Notes: generated by a model from the letters alone, not told the origin. A stretch of DNA of 64,000 nucleotides from Meghimatium bilineatum (GCA_034231615.1 CM067299.1:10436122-10500121); one strand, 5' to 3'; positions 44,046 to 55,419 are shown, counted from the first letter of the stretch. Program-made: numbers and translations.

Positions 44046-44434
44046 CAGTACAATGTAGACGGCCGTCGTTGGAACCACTTAGTTTGTCGAGTTGACAAGA
44101 CGAGCTCATTATCAACTCTGCTACCATGACGACATAATCATCATTTATGAACGATTTTTGTTCATGAAGAATTCATTGATTCTGCATGCTGAGTGTAATC
44201 CCGTAATGTGTTCTGATGAGTGCCTTCGACGTCAGTACATTATCACCGCAATCATTGGTAATCAAATTATTCTCAGAAAAAAATATAAAGTTATTGCTGA
44301 AGGTGTAAGAAAGTTGTTCTGGCAGCTAAATATTTCGACGCAATCATAGGAAAATAGAGAAATTGTCAAGCAATTCTGTGCCGTGTATAGTCATAGAATT
44401 GCATACGTCAAAGGTGAGCAACCTTTTCGGCTTG
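44046..44434. other. Unassigned spacer
   Basis: The frame at 44092-44349 has no family motifs. Confidence 0.35.
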
Positions 44435-44930
44435 TGGAATTACACCACAAACACATTACAAATGATAGTTATAATAAGCTACATCTATTCTGCATTAATG
44501 AATGGCTCAGAAACATGGACAATGAACATACAACTAGAAAATATAATTGAGGAGTTTGAGATGTGGATATATAGAAGATAGAGGGAATTCATGAAAAGAG
44601 AATAAAGCGATGACAGGGTTTTTGACACCATGGCATATGAAAAAAGAACTGTTAAAGGAAATACAAATCAAACAAAATATAAAAAATAAAATATATTAGA
44701 GATGAACATACATGACATCTCGATGAAGACCTTACTTGAGTGTAGAGCTAAGGGGATACAAGAAAGATGTAGTCAGCGATATAAGCGGCAGGGAAATAAA
44801 TATCAAGCGATTGACAGATTACAGTCGAGCGAAGTGCACCACCAAAGCAAGAAACAGAGGATGTTGGAGGTATGTTGTAGCCACAATTCGTTGGGGAGAT
44901 GGCACTTGATGATGAAGATGGGTACAAAGT
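44435..44930 (+). mobile_element. LINE RT C-terminus to 3' end
   Basis: IYSALMNGSETWTMNIQLEN, IIEEFEMWIYRR, then, after breaks, MKTLLECRAKGIQERCSQRYK, AIDRLQSSEVHHQSKKQ, and ACTTGATGATGAAGATG. It is a diverged copy of the LINE at 52272-52890. Confidence 0.85.
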
Positions 44931-45529
44931 AGAGTTTTATAAATAAACTTAGGGACCTATGAATATAGTACTTTTAGGTGGGACGAGTTTCTAAACTTAA
45001 GACCTTGCATATATTCCTTTATTTTTAGATGGACAGAGTGTCCGGAAAAACTGACTTGATGGGCAGTATTTCGTTCACCCACTGGTCTTCATGATTATTC
45101 CTGACCATACATACAACTCATTTAATGTTTCAGTCGAGCCTATCTATCAAAACTCACATCAGTTCTTACATGCTTGAGATCGAACTTGGCTCATTTGTGA
45201 TAATATTTCCCAAATTTGGAAGCACATACAGAGATTGTCAATGATCCTTGACTGGAAGTAAGAGCACTTCACACAAACATCTCAGATGCTAAAATCATCA
45301 CAAACAAAATGAGCGTGGATCCATGAAATTATTTCATAGTCTAGTCAGTCCACGCTTTCACTTACTATGCCAGGACATAAGTTCCCAATCATTTTTACAC
45401 TCTGCAACGCTAATGAACATGATAAACTGGGGTTAATTTCATCTCGTTTTTTCTATTTCATTGAAGAATGATGTTTTTGGACGCTACTAGTTTTACATTC
45501 AATTCCGAAGAAAGTAGAAATAATGATCT
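44931..45529. other. Unassigned spacer
   Basis: Nothing recognisable was seen. Confidence 0.35.
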
Positions 45530-46160
45530 TTGCTTGTATATTTTCGACACTCCGTATACAAATAATGAAAATATTATGTCTCCTGCATATTTGGTTCACT
45601 TTATATACAAATCATGAAATTATTTATTTTGTGACACCATATAAAATCATGAAAAATATATCTCCTTCATATTTATGACACTCTATATAAAACTCATGAA
45701 AATATTTGTCTTTCAAATTTACGACATTTTATTTAAAAATAGATGAAATTATTTATTTTTAACAGTTCGCACAAAAATCATGAATTTCTCTTGCATATTT
45801 ATGATACTTTATTAAAAAAACATGAAAATGTATGTCCTGTATATTTGTTGAAAGGTTGAAAAAGCATAGAAGATATTTATATACTCGAGTATGTATGAAT
45901 TTCGTTCTCGTTGAAATGGCACGATGCCTGCCGAGAGTATCTATAATATTACGTAACTCAGTAGATTCAATCAAAAATCCCAATGAAAACACATCTACCT
46001 TGCAAACAAACATCACGAGCCAAATTCAAACACGGGGACTCTTAAGCACAAAGAAAATGGCCTAACCACTATGCCATGGAGATTCTACCATGTATATTTG
46101 TTACACGTAATACACAAATCGTAAAAATGTTTCTCCTGTATATTTGTGACTCGTTGAGAG
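45530..46160. repeat. Degenerate ATGAAAATAT array split by a SINE
   Basis: Units of about 45-60 bp (ATATTTATGACACT..TATAAAA, TCATGAAAATAT.T.TC) at 45530-45850, resuming at 46088-46155 (GTATATTTGTTACACG..AATCGTAAAAATGTTTCTCC). Non-array sequence with a tRNA-like SINE head lies between. Confidence 0.6.
46005..46080 (-). mobile_element. tRNA-like SINE head
   Basis: On the minus strand TGGCATAGTGGTTAGGCCAT is a good A-box region, and GTGTTTGAATTTGGC a B-box, about 40 bp apart. It is inserted in the array above. The body (to about 45870) is not matched elsewhere here. Confidence 0.6.
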
Positions 46161-47519
46161 AGATTATATTTACAGCTCCACCTGACCCATGATCTCCTGA
46201 TGACCCAACCATGGTTATGTACGTGTATTTTAGCATCATTACTACTTCAATGAGCGTGTGGAAGTTAGAGACGATCAAACAAACTTAACGTTGGCCATGT
46301 GACTAACATGGGAATTGCATTTTCTATGGGGCCACAAGAAAAATATAACAAAATAATGAGGTCATGACCAGCCTATGGTCCACGAAATGTGATTGTTATT
46401 TTTTTGGACAAATATCTAGTAGTAGTCAGACACGAAAAGATGACCACCTTCGACATTTTAAGTGGGGGTTAGGGAGGGTGGGGATGGAGTCCTTGGTAAA
46501 TTATACAGTGCTGTGGACTCATTGGGTTCATCATTCAGAAGTGGTTATATATAACTCTTCCCGTGATTTTCATTGGTAGTCGACATAAAGTATACACAAG
46601 ATGACTAATCAAGATCACGGAAAAAGTGAATTAGTCTAACTTTTGAAACATGTTTCTAGATGAGCCCACTAGACTATATACCGAGAAAACTCAAGTATGA
46701 GTTCTAAATTTAACCGTGAACTCATTGAAGAAATATTTAGCACTTATACATAAATGCCATGGGATACTATTGCCATTTTTGTTCTAATTGACGTTTCAAA
46801 TGCAACAAAATGTTGACAAACAATTCACTATCTGACACAATGAAACATAACAAGCTATCAACATTGAAGCATCTCGGCAGATTGACACATTCGTTACTAT
46901 TGTTTTCATTAACCTGGCACTATTTCGGTGCATGTTTTCAACGCGTATCTAGACATTCTGCTGTTTGACACCATCATTATTACAACTTCCACCTGATAAA
47001 CAGGTGTAAACAGGTGTAAGCAGGTGTAATCGAGTGCTTGGTCACAGACAATACCGTCAATAACACGTGAAGTGTTTTGTGTAGACTACAGCAACATTTT
47101 CCTATACAAATATCGGTGTTCTAGCTCGTCGAATGAACGCTACTTATCTGTCCCTGATTTTATGTAAATTAGGTAACTAGGGACGCGACAATAGAATGTG
47201 AGTTTGAAACAATAGAAAGATGAATACCCGCGCTAAACTCGGAGTCGGTCTTATAATAGACCCAGTGATATTACAAGGCATCCTTCAAACCAACTACGAT
47301 ATCAGAAAGTATATCAGGAGTGACAGTGAACGGCGTAAGTGCAACCTGCATTCAAGTGTGCGCACCATGTGATACTCGAAGTAATGCAGTTGAGTGTGAA
47401 GAATATTTTTGACAACACGACACATTCTAAACAGAGATACCCACTTAGGAAAGGACAGAGCGGAATAGAAGAATATCTATGACCATTTGGGGATAGTACT
47501 AAAGGAAAAACGACAGTGG
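46161..47519. other. Unassigned region
   Basis: A small tandem CAGGTGTAAA repeat (three units, about 46999-47030). No other features were recognised in 1.3 kb. Confidence 0.35.
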
Positions 47520-49426
47520 ATATTGATTGTTAAAAACATGCAACCTAAACAATTTATTCGTTACAAACACCTTCTTCAGACACAGAGAATTCCAAACATA
47601 CATGTGGTACAGGTGGAACGATCTAAATTGCAAAAGTCAAATAGACTTCTTACTAGTAAAAAGAAATAACAGAGAATATACAAGATATGTAAAAACAATG
47701 CCAAATATGAATTCAGACACCGACCACAAAGCAGTAATATCGTCAGTTAAAACAAATAGAAGGAAGATCAACCAGAAACGCAGCAAACTAGCAAAAACCA
47801 ACATGCAAGTTAAACTAAATAACCTCATGGATATCAATATACGAGAACAATATAAACAAAGATTCTTAGAAGAATTTGAAAATCTACCAATAACAACCGA
47901 GCCAATTGACGAAGAATGGGAAATATAAAAAAATAATAATGCAAATAGCACGAAAAACATGTGGTACATGAAACATAAAAGTAGACGGCCCAAAGTAACA
48001 CCTTGGTGAACACGAAAGTCAAACGTGTCATAAAAGATTTTTTTTTAAATATTAAGAAATGGGCTGCAAGTAAAGCGCAAGAAGATTATATCGAGTAAAG
48101 GTCAGCTAAAGCATCAACAACAAAAATAATTTAAGATGATAAAACCAAAGCTTGACAAGAATATTGTGAATCATAAAGTATAGATTACAAGCAAGCAACA
48201 AAGAAATTATACACTAAAATTAAGATTATGAGGAAAAGGGAAGATAAATATGAACCAACCGAAATAATAAATGATGAAAATGGTAAAACAATCAATTATC
48301 AGAAAATAATAATGGAAAGGTGGCAACAGTATTTTAAAGAATTGCTAAATCTAAAAGACGGAGATGATGTCAACATAGTAAACAATATAACGGAAGAGTT
48401 AAAACCAAATATATTGCTAGCAGAAATAGAAACTGCCATAGAAACAACCCCCATCAAATAAAGCCCCAGGATCTGATAATGTACAAGTCTAATTAGTCAA
48501 ATCAGCGGCAGATATAGGGGTAAAATGATTACATCAGCTGTTTAATATAATATGGAATACACAAGAAATACCATAGTACTGGAAAATGCTGTAATAATAC
48601 CTATCTGGAAAAAAGGCAGCAAAATTCAACATAATTCTAGAAAGAAGATTACTAGTATTCATCGAACCACAGCTTAACAACACGCAAATGTGATTCCGTA
48701 AGAACAAGAGCTGTACAGGTGCCATTTTTACACTTAAACAACTGGCAGAAAAGAAACCAGAAAACAACCAAGAAGTGTATATCGCGTTTGCCTACAAGGA
48801 AGAGGCCTTTAACAGAGTAGACAGACAACATGGAAAATACTATCACAATATGGGGTTCTACACCACCTAATCAACTTGTGCAGAAGTAGTTACACAGGTA
48901 GTCAATATGCAGTTAAAACGAGTGTTAGGCTTTCAGAGAGCTTTCACATACACTCTGGCGTGCGACCATGATGTGTTCTATCTTCCTTGTTATTCCTCAC
49001 ATAAATCGATTGTATATCTTCTTCTTCAGCGTTCATTCTCAAACTCCTGCTGGATCTCTCCTGTAGCAGTACTACTAGATCTCCAGCAGGATGCAGTCCA
49101 GAGAATGGAAATGCGTTGTGTCGCCGTTTTATTTGCGCCAATGGCCCGACACATCCGTCTTCGGCAGAGATTGTATATGTAAAATCGCCAACACCAATAA
49201 AGAAGACGACCTAAACAACTTCCTGAATTAACTTCTGTTTGCAGATGATCTAGCAATAATATCAACATCAGAAGAACAACTAAAACAACATATCAATATT
49301 CTCAACACAACATGTATGGACATGTTTGACAAATCGCAAAAACAGAAAGAAACACGACTATTCTCATCGATAATCAACAACAGAAGAGGACTACCAAACA
49401 CGTTATTTACTGTGCTAGAGTTTATC
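47520..49426 (+). pseudogene. RTE/CR1-like LINE: endonuclease and RT, decayed
   Basis: The longest LINE remnant. It begins in the endonuclease C-terminus (FVTNTFFRHREFQTYMW, SQIDFLLVKR, SDTDHKAVIS), where SQIDF and SDH-type motifs hold catalytic residues. A linker follows (ENGKTINYQKIIMERWQQYF at about 48270), then RT motifs in changing frames: KAPGSDNVQ (48465), NAVIIPIWKKGSK (48590), FRKNKSCTGAIFTLKQLAEK (48695), EVYIAFAYKEEAFNRVD (48773) and LLFADDLAIISTSEEQL (49229), where FADD is the active site. The RT is interrupted by a SINE-A at 49018-49168. Numerous stops and frameshifts show it is dead. A 24-bp array takes over at 49427. Confidence 0.88.
49018..49168 (-). mobile_element. SINE-A with 10-bp TSD inside the LINE
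   Basis: A 151-bp reverse copy flanked by identical GATTGTATAT at 49008-49017 and 49169-49178. It is complete: GCCGAAGACGGATGTGTCGG head to GAATGAACGCTGAAGAAGAAG tail. It sits between the FN.VD and FADD motifs of the RT, so it inserted into an already resident LINE. Confidence 0.93.
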
Positions 49427-49618
49427 TGTACTAGCACACACAAAATTAACTGTGCTAGTACATATCAAATTAACTGTATTAGCACACATCAAATTAATGG
49501 TACTAGCACACATTAAATTAACTGTACTAGCACACATCAAATTAACTGTACTAGCACACATCAAATTAACTGTACTAGCACACATCAAATTAACTGTACT
49601 AACACACATCAAATTAAC
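49427..49618. repeat. 24-bp minisatellite
   Basis: Eight units of ATTAACTGTACTAGCACACA plus TCAA. It begins at the break point of the LINE. Its seed is not obvious. Confidence 0.92.
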
Positions 49619-49851
49619 ACAGTACAGAAGAAGTATCAAATGAGAAATAGAAAACATCCTCTTATGTAAACGAAAATCCACACAGCAGATATAGACATTA
49701 TAAAAGAACAATTTATACAAGAATCAACACTGCGGATATTGTCATTACTAGCCAACGAAAAAAGAAAAAGAATAAAACGTTCCACTATTTCATATCACAT
49801 ACTAATTTTATTGCCTTACTTCTAGAAAAAATATACTTAGAACAGTATAAC

Positions 49852-50012
49852 CTACTCCGCCGAAGACGGACTTGTCGGGCCATTGGTGCAAATAAAACGG
49901 CGACACAACGCATTTCCATTCTCTCGTCTAATATCGTGCTGGCAATCTATAGGGCTATTGTCTTGCTACAAGAGTGATCAACCGAGAGTTTGAGAATAAA
50001 AGCTGAAGAAGA
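49852..50012 (+). mobile_element. SINE-A copy
   Basis: CCGCCGAAGACGGACTTGTC, GCAAATAAAACGGCGACACA, and GTTTGAGAATAAAAGCTGAA, then GAAG. AGTATAAC is found on both sides (49844-49851 and 50013-50020), a likely short target-site duplication. Confidence 0.88.
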
Positions 50013-50084
50013 AGTATAACATAGTAATACTGTAACTGATACTGAATGTGAGAACAGTTAAGCTATATACTGTATGCGAGACCT

Positions 50085-50117
<33 letters not shown>

Positions 50118-50689
50118 TGTTTTAATTATCGTTCGATTACAACTATACAACTACATATCAACCTAAAGACCTTTATTCAAACATACTAGTACTGTAGTAC
50201 ATGTTCGAATTACAAACAGAATCGCGCACTTCATCTGAAAATTTCGCATGAAAATTCTGAATATGCACGAAAATCCACTTACTAACATCACGCAAGAAGA
50301 CTTCCTTGTTGCGACACCGAATAAGATGTCACCTGGTCTTGCTCAAAATGAAAAGAGAATGCTGATGTATAGGACTGCACGATCTCCTGACCAGCGAATT
50401 CAAATATTTCATGTCAATTATGACAGTCTTAGATCTCACTAAAGCTGGCCTTCATGATAATTATCCACAGCTGCGCGTGCCAGTGTGAGTTTCTGCCGGC
50501 CGCGATTTCTCCTCGGTTATACCAGTTTCGGCCAATGAAATCTCTGCACTTGATTTGCATCTGTTTTCTCTCACTAGGATTTGGGTTCGATCAGAAAACT
50601 TTTCAAGAATGTAGTCTTGTACGTCTTGTCGAGTTAGAAATATCAGAAAATAAATGAAATAATATTTCTAGACTTTCAAATATCAGATA
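50013..50689. other. Unassigned spacer with (TA)n
   Basis: (TA)n of about 13 units at 50090-50116. The frame at 50248-50442 has no recognisable motif. Confidence 0.4.
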
Positions 50690-50816
50690 ATATCACAAGA
50701 TGGACAGATTACAGTCTAGCAGAGTGCAACATCAAAGCAAAAGGCAGAAAATTATGGCGGTCCGTAGCAGTCCACCTTCCTTGCGAAGTGAGTCGACGGT
50801 ATTTGATGATGATTTC
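50690..50816 (+). mobile_element. LINE 3' terminal fragment
   Basis: ATGGACAGATTACAGTCTAG, then CAGAGTGCAACATCAAAGCA and GATGATGAT match the end of the LINE at 52272-52890 (MDRLQS.R.HHQ). Confidence 0.75.
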
Positions 50817-50899
50817 TTCTACCGGGGCAACATGTTTCACAGGTTCTATATCTCATACTTTCTTTCTACATTTCTCGGTTGCCGAGGATAAGCGTAGCA

Positions 50900-51170
50900 C
50901 TCAAATCCCCCACGCTACACAGTCAGTATCATCCCAAATCCCCCACGCCACACTGTCAGTATCATCCCAAATCCCCCACGCTACACAGTCAGTATCATCC
51001 CAAATCCCCCACGCCACACTGTCAGTATCATCCCAAATCCCCCACGCCACATTGTCTGTATCATCCCAAATCCCCCACGCCACACAGTCAGTATCATCTC
51101 AAATTCCCCACGCCACATTGTCAGTATCATCCCAAATCCCCCACGCTACACAGTCAGTATCATCCAAGTT
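50900..51170. repeat. 33-bp minisatellite
   Basis: Eight units of CCCAAATCCCCCACGCTACA plus CAGTCAGTATCAT. The units alternate between CTACACAGTCAG and CCACACTGTCAG types for part of the length. Open in several frames on both strands, which is an artefact of the 33-bp period. Confidence 0.93.
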
Positions 51171-51544
51171 CACACTCAACAGTCTGCTCCCGATTCGATT
51201 TCGGTGCGCTATCTCATACTATTTCGTAAGTACTTTTCCCTTATTTTCACTGGCATCTGATCACAATTGTTGTAAGTACATGTCCTTGCACTTTACTAGC
51301 ATCTGATCACAATGTTGCAATATTTATTTTGAATCTTATATTATTTCTTTATACTATTTTTCTCTTCTTCTATTCCGTACATGTTAAATGCACACAGCAT
51401 AAAATAAAAGATGCTGAAATCTGTGATAAATATGACTAGGCTGAACAGATTGCAAACACTGACAGAAAAATCTGCAAATATATTATCAACTCAAATACCA
51501 AAGACAGCATCAACCTCCCGGACAAGAAAGACCAGAGTACCATC
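51171..51544. other. Unassigned spacer
   Basis: A short duplicated string (CTGGCATCTGATCACAAT / CTAGCATCTGATCACAAT, 51249 and 51296). Nothing else. Confidence 0.4.
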
Positions 51545-51950
51545 TTCCAAGGTAGATAGGATAGCATACTAAGATAGATAGCAAGCAAGCTAAGCTAGAT
51601 AGGATAGCAAGCTAAGATAGATAGCAAGCAAGCTAAGGTAGGGTAGCAAGCAAGGTAAGATAGATAGGATAGCAAGCTAAGATAGATAGCAAGCAAGCTA
51701 AGGTAGGGTAGCAAGCAAGGTAAGATAGATAGGATAGCAAGCTAAGATAGATAGCAAGCAAGCTAAGCTAGATAGGATAGCATACTAAGATAGATAGCAA
51801 GCAAGCTAAGCTAGATAGGATAGCATACTAAGATAGATAGCAAGCAAGCTAAGCTAGATAGGATAGCATACTAAGATAGATAGCAAGCAAGCTAAGCTAG
51901 ATAGGATAGCATGCTAAAATAGATAGCAAGCTAAGATAGCAAGCGGTGAT
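51545..51950. repeat. GATAG-rich compound array, ~43-bp unit
   Basis: About nine compound units of AAGATAGATAGCAAGCAAGC plus TAAGCTAGATAGGATAGCATACT, with an alternative form containing TAAGGTAGGGTAGCAAGCAAGG. Confidence 0.92.
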
Positions 51951-52155
51951 ATCAACTAGGATACCACGCTCTTCTACGGAGCTACATGGCGCTGTAATAA
52001 AAAAGAAGCAACAGTATGTGATGATATAAGAAAAGTCAGCAACACAACAGCGGAGACTAGATGGAAAGTTAAGGGCATATCAAACAACATCGAGACTGAT
52101 CATCACATACCCAAACTGCCAATGTTCTTTTGTGCCACAGTTTTACTGATCAGTT

Positions 52156-52258
52156 ACCTACGAACTCATAGACAATGTCATACCTGAAATTCTGAATTTC
52201 ATAAGTGGATGTTACAAATGAGCATCATCGCTTGTGATGGACGAACTAATATTATTGC
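52156..52258 (-). repeat. Interspersed repeat X, copy 3
   Basis: On the minus strand TAGTTCGTCCATCACAAGCG, TTTGTAACATCCACTTATGA, and ATTGTCTATGAGTTCGTAGG, matching the copies at 20375 and 22147. Confidence 0.65.
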
Positions 52259-52271
52259 GTTTAGAGGCTCT

Positions 52272-52890
52272 TGTATCAACAAATACCACAACAAGTAAAA
52301 CATTATCAATATCTTGGACACATAGTCACAAATGATGGCAGATGTGAAACAGAAGTTAAAAGGAGAATAGGAATGGCGAAATGTACCTTCAGTGACATTA
52401 GGAAATTATTAATATCTACACAAATAACAAACAAGTTAAAAATGAAAATTATAAAATGCAACATCTATTCTATATTAATGTATGGTTCAGAAACATGGAC
52501 ACTAAATAAACAATTAGAAGATAAAATTGATGCTTTTGAGATGTGGGTATATAGAAGAATAGGGAGAACATCATGGAAAGAGAAGAAAACAAATAAATAG
52601 GTACTAAAACACTTAATATGAAGAAAGAACTACTAAGAAAAATAAAGATCAGTAAATAAAATACTTTGAACACATTAAAAGACATGACACCCTATTGAAG
52701 ACCTTACTTGAGGGTAAAGTCAAAGGGAAGCGAGCAAGAGGTAGGCAGAGATACAAGTGTGAGAGTAACATCACACGATGGACAGGTTACAGTCTAACAG
52801 AGCGCACCACCAAGACAAGATACAGGATATGTTGGAGATCCGTTACAGCCAACCTTTGTTGCGGAGACGGCACTTGATGATGATGATGTA
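52272..52890 (+). mobile_element. LINE RT C-terminus to 3' end
   Basis: Open for 105 codons: QQVKHYQYLGHIVTNDGRCE, EVKRRIGMAKCTFSDIRKLL, YSILMYGSETWTLNKQLEDK, and FEMWVYRRIGRTSWKEK. It then continues in other frames as KTLLEGKVKGKRARGRQRYK, MDRLQSNRAHHQ, and ends at a GATGATGATG. It is the best copy of the family also seen at 29255 and 62175 (minus), 44435 and 50690 (plus). The GRQRYK codons are the likely source of the giant array at 29.4 kb. Confidence 0.9.
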
Positions 52891-53282
52891 TCGTGGTATC
52901 CCTGCTACAACAGAAACTGAACATTAATGTAACGGCTCTGTGTCGCAAACAACTAATAAGTATTACATAATACATATCTCCACCAACTGTACGATCGAGG
53001 ATCGTACCTTTACCCTCCGTTGAACTGACCTGAGAATCTTCTCATCAGTCATGACAGATCCATGTCACTCGCAGATCCGTGATGAAACAAGGAGTGATCG
53101 CTAATTACTCTTTATCATTATAATTAACCCTCAGATGTATACCTAAAAAAATGAAATTTGGAAGATTGAAAGCACGTACAATAGAGATTACTTAAAGAAA
53201 GAATTGATTAGTTTCTCCAGAACATCAATGTCGAGTATTTAAACGTTCAGAGAGGTAATGACAGAAGTAATAAAAGATCGTG
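52891..53282. other. Unassigned spacer
   Basis: Nothing recognisable was seen. Confidence 0.4.
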
Positions 53283-53900
53283 AAAATGAAAGTGGATGCG
53301 GTGAAGGCGGTACTTAGTTGTTTTATGACTGAAGTATTTAATCACACAGTGGTACTCTCAGACTCCCTATAGCAGGGGTCGGCAACCTTTTGCTAACTGT
53401 GTGCCAACTTTAAGTTTCAAATTATTCAGAGTGCTAACATAACATATCATTTTATACAAGTCGAGGCCAATATTCTTATTTTACCATATATTTTATTTTT
53501 ATATTTTAATTAATGAATATATAGTGATATTCAATAATATGTAAATATGTATAATATGTAACAAGTCTGGATAGGTCTGTGGCTGGTACCCTGCTACGCC
53601 CAAGTGCCGAAATGAGCGAAGAAACCCCGCTAATCGATTTATAATCAATTTTATACAGGAAACGTGAAAAGTCTGCGTGCCATTTGAAATTGCTTGGCGT
53701 GCCAAGTGTGGCACGCGTGCCATAGGTTGCCGACCCCTGTCCAATAGCATGTTGCGTAAGAAAGAAAAGTGCCTGTTAAAAAAAAATGGTCAAGCTACTG
53801 AATTACTCGGATGTCCAATGTGTTACGTGGATATACTGCCGAGGTCATGCAGGTGTTAGAGGCAAAGACAAACTAGACTGTTTTTGCCAGATGCAAGATG
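53283..53900 (+). pseudogene. LINE RNase H fragment split by a MITE
   Basis: Left of the MITE it reads MKVDAVKAVLSCFMTEVFNH, then TVVLSDS. Right of it, after HMLRK-like debris, come ITWIYC-type residues in VTWIYCRGHAGVRGKDKLD. These match MRMEIEGVTAALNWLITDTS, AVILTDSES and ITWIYCPGHAGVRGNERAD of the intact copy at 54154-55227. The catalytic Glu has become Asp (GAT). Confidence 0.85.
53373..53739. mobile_element. hAT-type MITE with 8-bp target duplication
   Basis: A 367-bp element with perfect 16-bp inverted ends, CAGGGGTCGGCAACCT and AGGTTGCCGACCCCTG. The flanks CCCTATAG (53365-53372) and TCCAATAG (53740-53747) agree at six of eight positions, a decayed 8-bp duplication as hAT elements make. 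The uninterrupted RNase H copy has TCTGAAAG at the matching place. It has no coding capacity. The CAG..CTG ends and 8-bp target support the class. Confidence 0.92.
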
Positions 53901-54153
53901 TGGCAGCATGTGCAGAATGGATTGTTCTACCAACAGATTTCGATAATTATTTGAGAGTAGTAATAAAACTTAGCAGTGTATGCAGAGAATGGTGTCCCAC
54001 GGCTGTGGAGCAAGAGGTACACGCTTTGGTCAGTGTGAATGCCAAAGAGGGGGATGTGATTATATACACTGACAGGTCTGTGATTGTGGCCTCGGCCTAC
54101 AACTTTGTCACAGACACAAGACGATATATTAGGAAAAAGTCCAAAATGAGACA
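53901..54153 (+). pseudogene. Second RNase H LINE fragment (linker and RNase H start)
   Basis: AEWIVLPTDFDNYLRVVIKL, SVCREWCPTAVEQEVHALVS, then GDVIIYTDRSVI match GSEWVDTEKKSLTKVIIQLD, CRKWTEVRAQDTVHELA, and QDIIIYTDGSV of the next copy. The segment belongs upstream of the fragment at 53283-53900, so the order is permuted: tandem insertions or a rearrangement. Confidence 0.8.
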
Positions 54154-55227
54154 ATGATAGCGGTACTGGGGTGTACTAGAGATACCCCCATCTCTGATAT
54201 GAGATTTCTGCTTGATCTCCTCAGCATTAGAGTGCGACATCAAGTAGCAAAAGTTAAGTCTTACCTTAAAGTGACAGAATACAACCACCACCCATTACAC
54301 CATCGTCTAGATGAGTCAAAGGGAAAACGAGTCAAGCGTGGCAGATCATGGATGGCAGAGGCTGAAGACACACTGCGAAGAGTATGTGAATTGGAAGAAA
54401 TAGGAAAGGGCAGTGAATGGGTAGACACTGAGAAGAAATCACTGACTAAAGTAATAATACAACTAGATAAAGCGTGTCGAAAATGGACGGAAGTCAGGGC
54501 TCAGGATACAGTGCACGAACTCGCCCAACTATACTCGAAACCACAAGACATAATTATATACACAGATGGCTCTGTTAACAGAAACACAAATAAAAGCGGT
54601 TGGGGTTTTGATGCCTACAGAAATGGCAAGAAGTTGGTTGAGAAATCTTCAGCATATCCCACTGTCACATCGAGCATGAGGATGGAGATAGAGGGAGTTA
54701 CAGCAGCTCTTAATTGGTTGATAACTGATACATCAACACACGCGGTAATACTCACAGACTCTGAAAGCATGCTGCGCAAGGTAGAAAAGTTCATGCTAAG
54801 AAAAGAATTAGTCGACTTATTGAACAACTCAGTTGTCCAGAGCATTACATGGATATACTGCCCTGGTCATGCTGGGGTCAGAGGAAACGAGAGAGCCGAC
54901 TTATTGGCAGGCAAAGCGGCGATAGACGTCACATTGCTGAGAAGAGATAAAGCAGACTTAATGAAGGCAGTAATAAATTCACTTCAAGATGCAGATGACG
55001 TCAATGAGGTTGAGAACGTACACTTACAGAGAATGTTAGAAATGGGAGTATCTAGAGGTGAGGGAAGGAAACGTAAATTTTGTGGAAAGTACCGAAGATC
55101 ACACAATCAACACCTGACCGGAACTCTGAGTCTACATACACTGGAATGGCTGCTGGAGCGGAGGGCGGCGCACTTTGGGAATGTCTCGCGTGCTGTGAAG
55201 CAGTTTCTAATAAAGAATCAAGAATAA
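54154..55227 (+). CDS. RNase H-bearing LINE polyprotein, C-terminal part
   Basis: An uninterrupted 357-codon frame, the longest non-repetitive one here. Residues 1-45 hold the end of the reverse transcriptase (LGCTRDTPISDMRFLLDLLS). A linker follows, then RNase H at about 130-270 with all expected catalytic residues: Asp in IIIYTDGSV, Glu in MRMEIEGVTAAL, Asp in VILTDSES, and His with Asp in GHAGVRGNERADLLAG. The C-terminal part (LLERRAAHFGNVSRAVKQFL) replaces the usual zinc knuckle. RNase H removes RNA from the hybrid during target-primed reverse transcription. The ATG at 54154 is only the first in frame; the real protein began far upstream, so this is a 5'-truncated insertion of an I/Jockey-type element. 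It is well kept and therefore fairly young. Confidence 0.88.
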   Translation: MIAVLGCTRDTPISDMRFLLDLLSIRVRHQVAKVKSYLKVTEYNHHPLHHRLDESKGKRVKRGRSWMAEAEDTLRRVCELEEIGKGSEWVDTEKKSLTKVIIQLDKACRKWTEVRAQDTVHELAQLYSKPQDIIIYTDGSVNRNTNKSGWGFDAYRNGKKLVEKSSAYPTVTSSMRMEIEGVTAALNWLITDTSTHAVILTDSESMLRKVEKFMLRKELVDLLNNSVVQSITWIYCPGHAGVRGNERADLLAGKAAIDVTLLRRDKADLMKAVINSLQDADDVNEVENVHLQRMLEMGVSRGEGRKRKFCGKYRRSHNQHLTGTLSLHTLEWLLERRAAHFGNVSRAVKQFLIKNQE

Positions 55228-55419
55228 AGGTGTAATCTGTGATTAGGCCTTAACAGCTCAGTGCGCAGGTAAAACGATCAGAGAGGAGAGTGGGGTTTTT
55301 GCAGTGAATACAAGTAGCCTAACCATGAAGATTATGGTGGTGACCAGGACATTAGAGTGGGTAGGCACATAGGTAGATAATATAGAACCGGAACCACCAG
55401 CCGTTATACCCTGAGAGAT

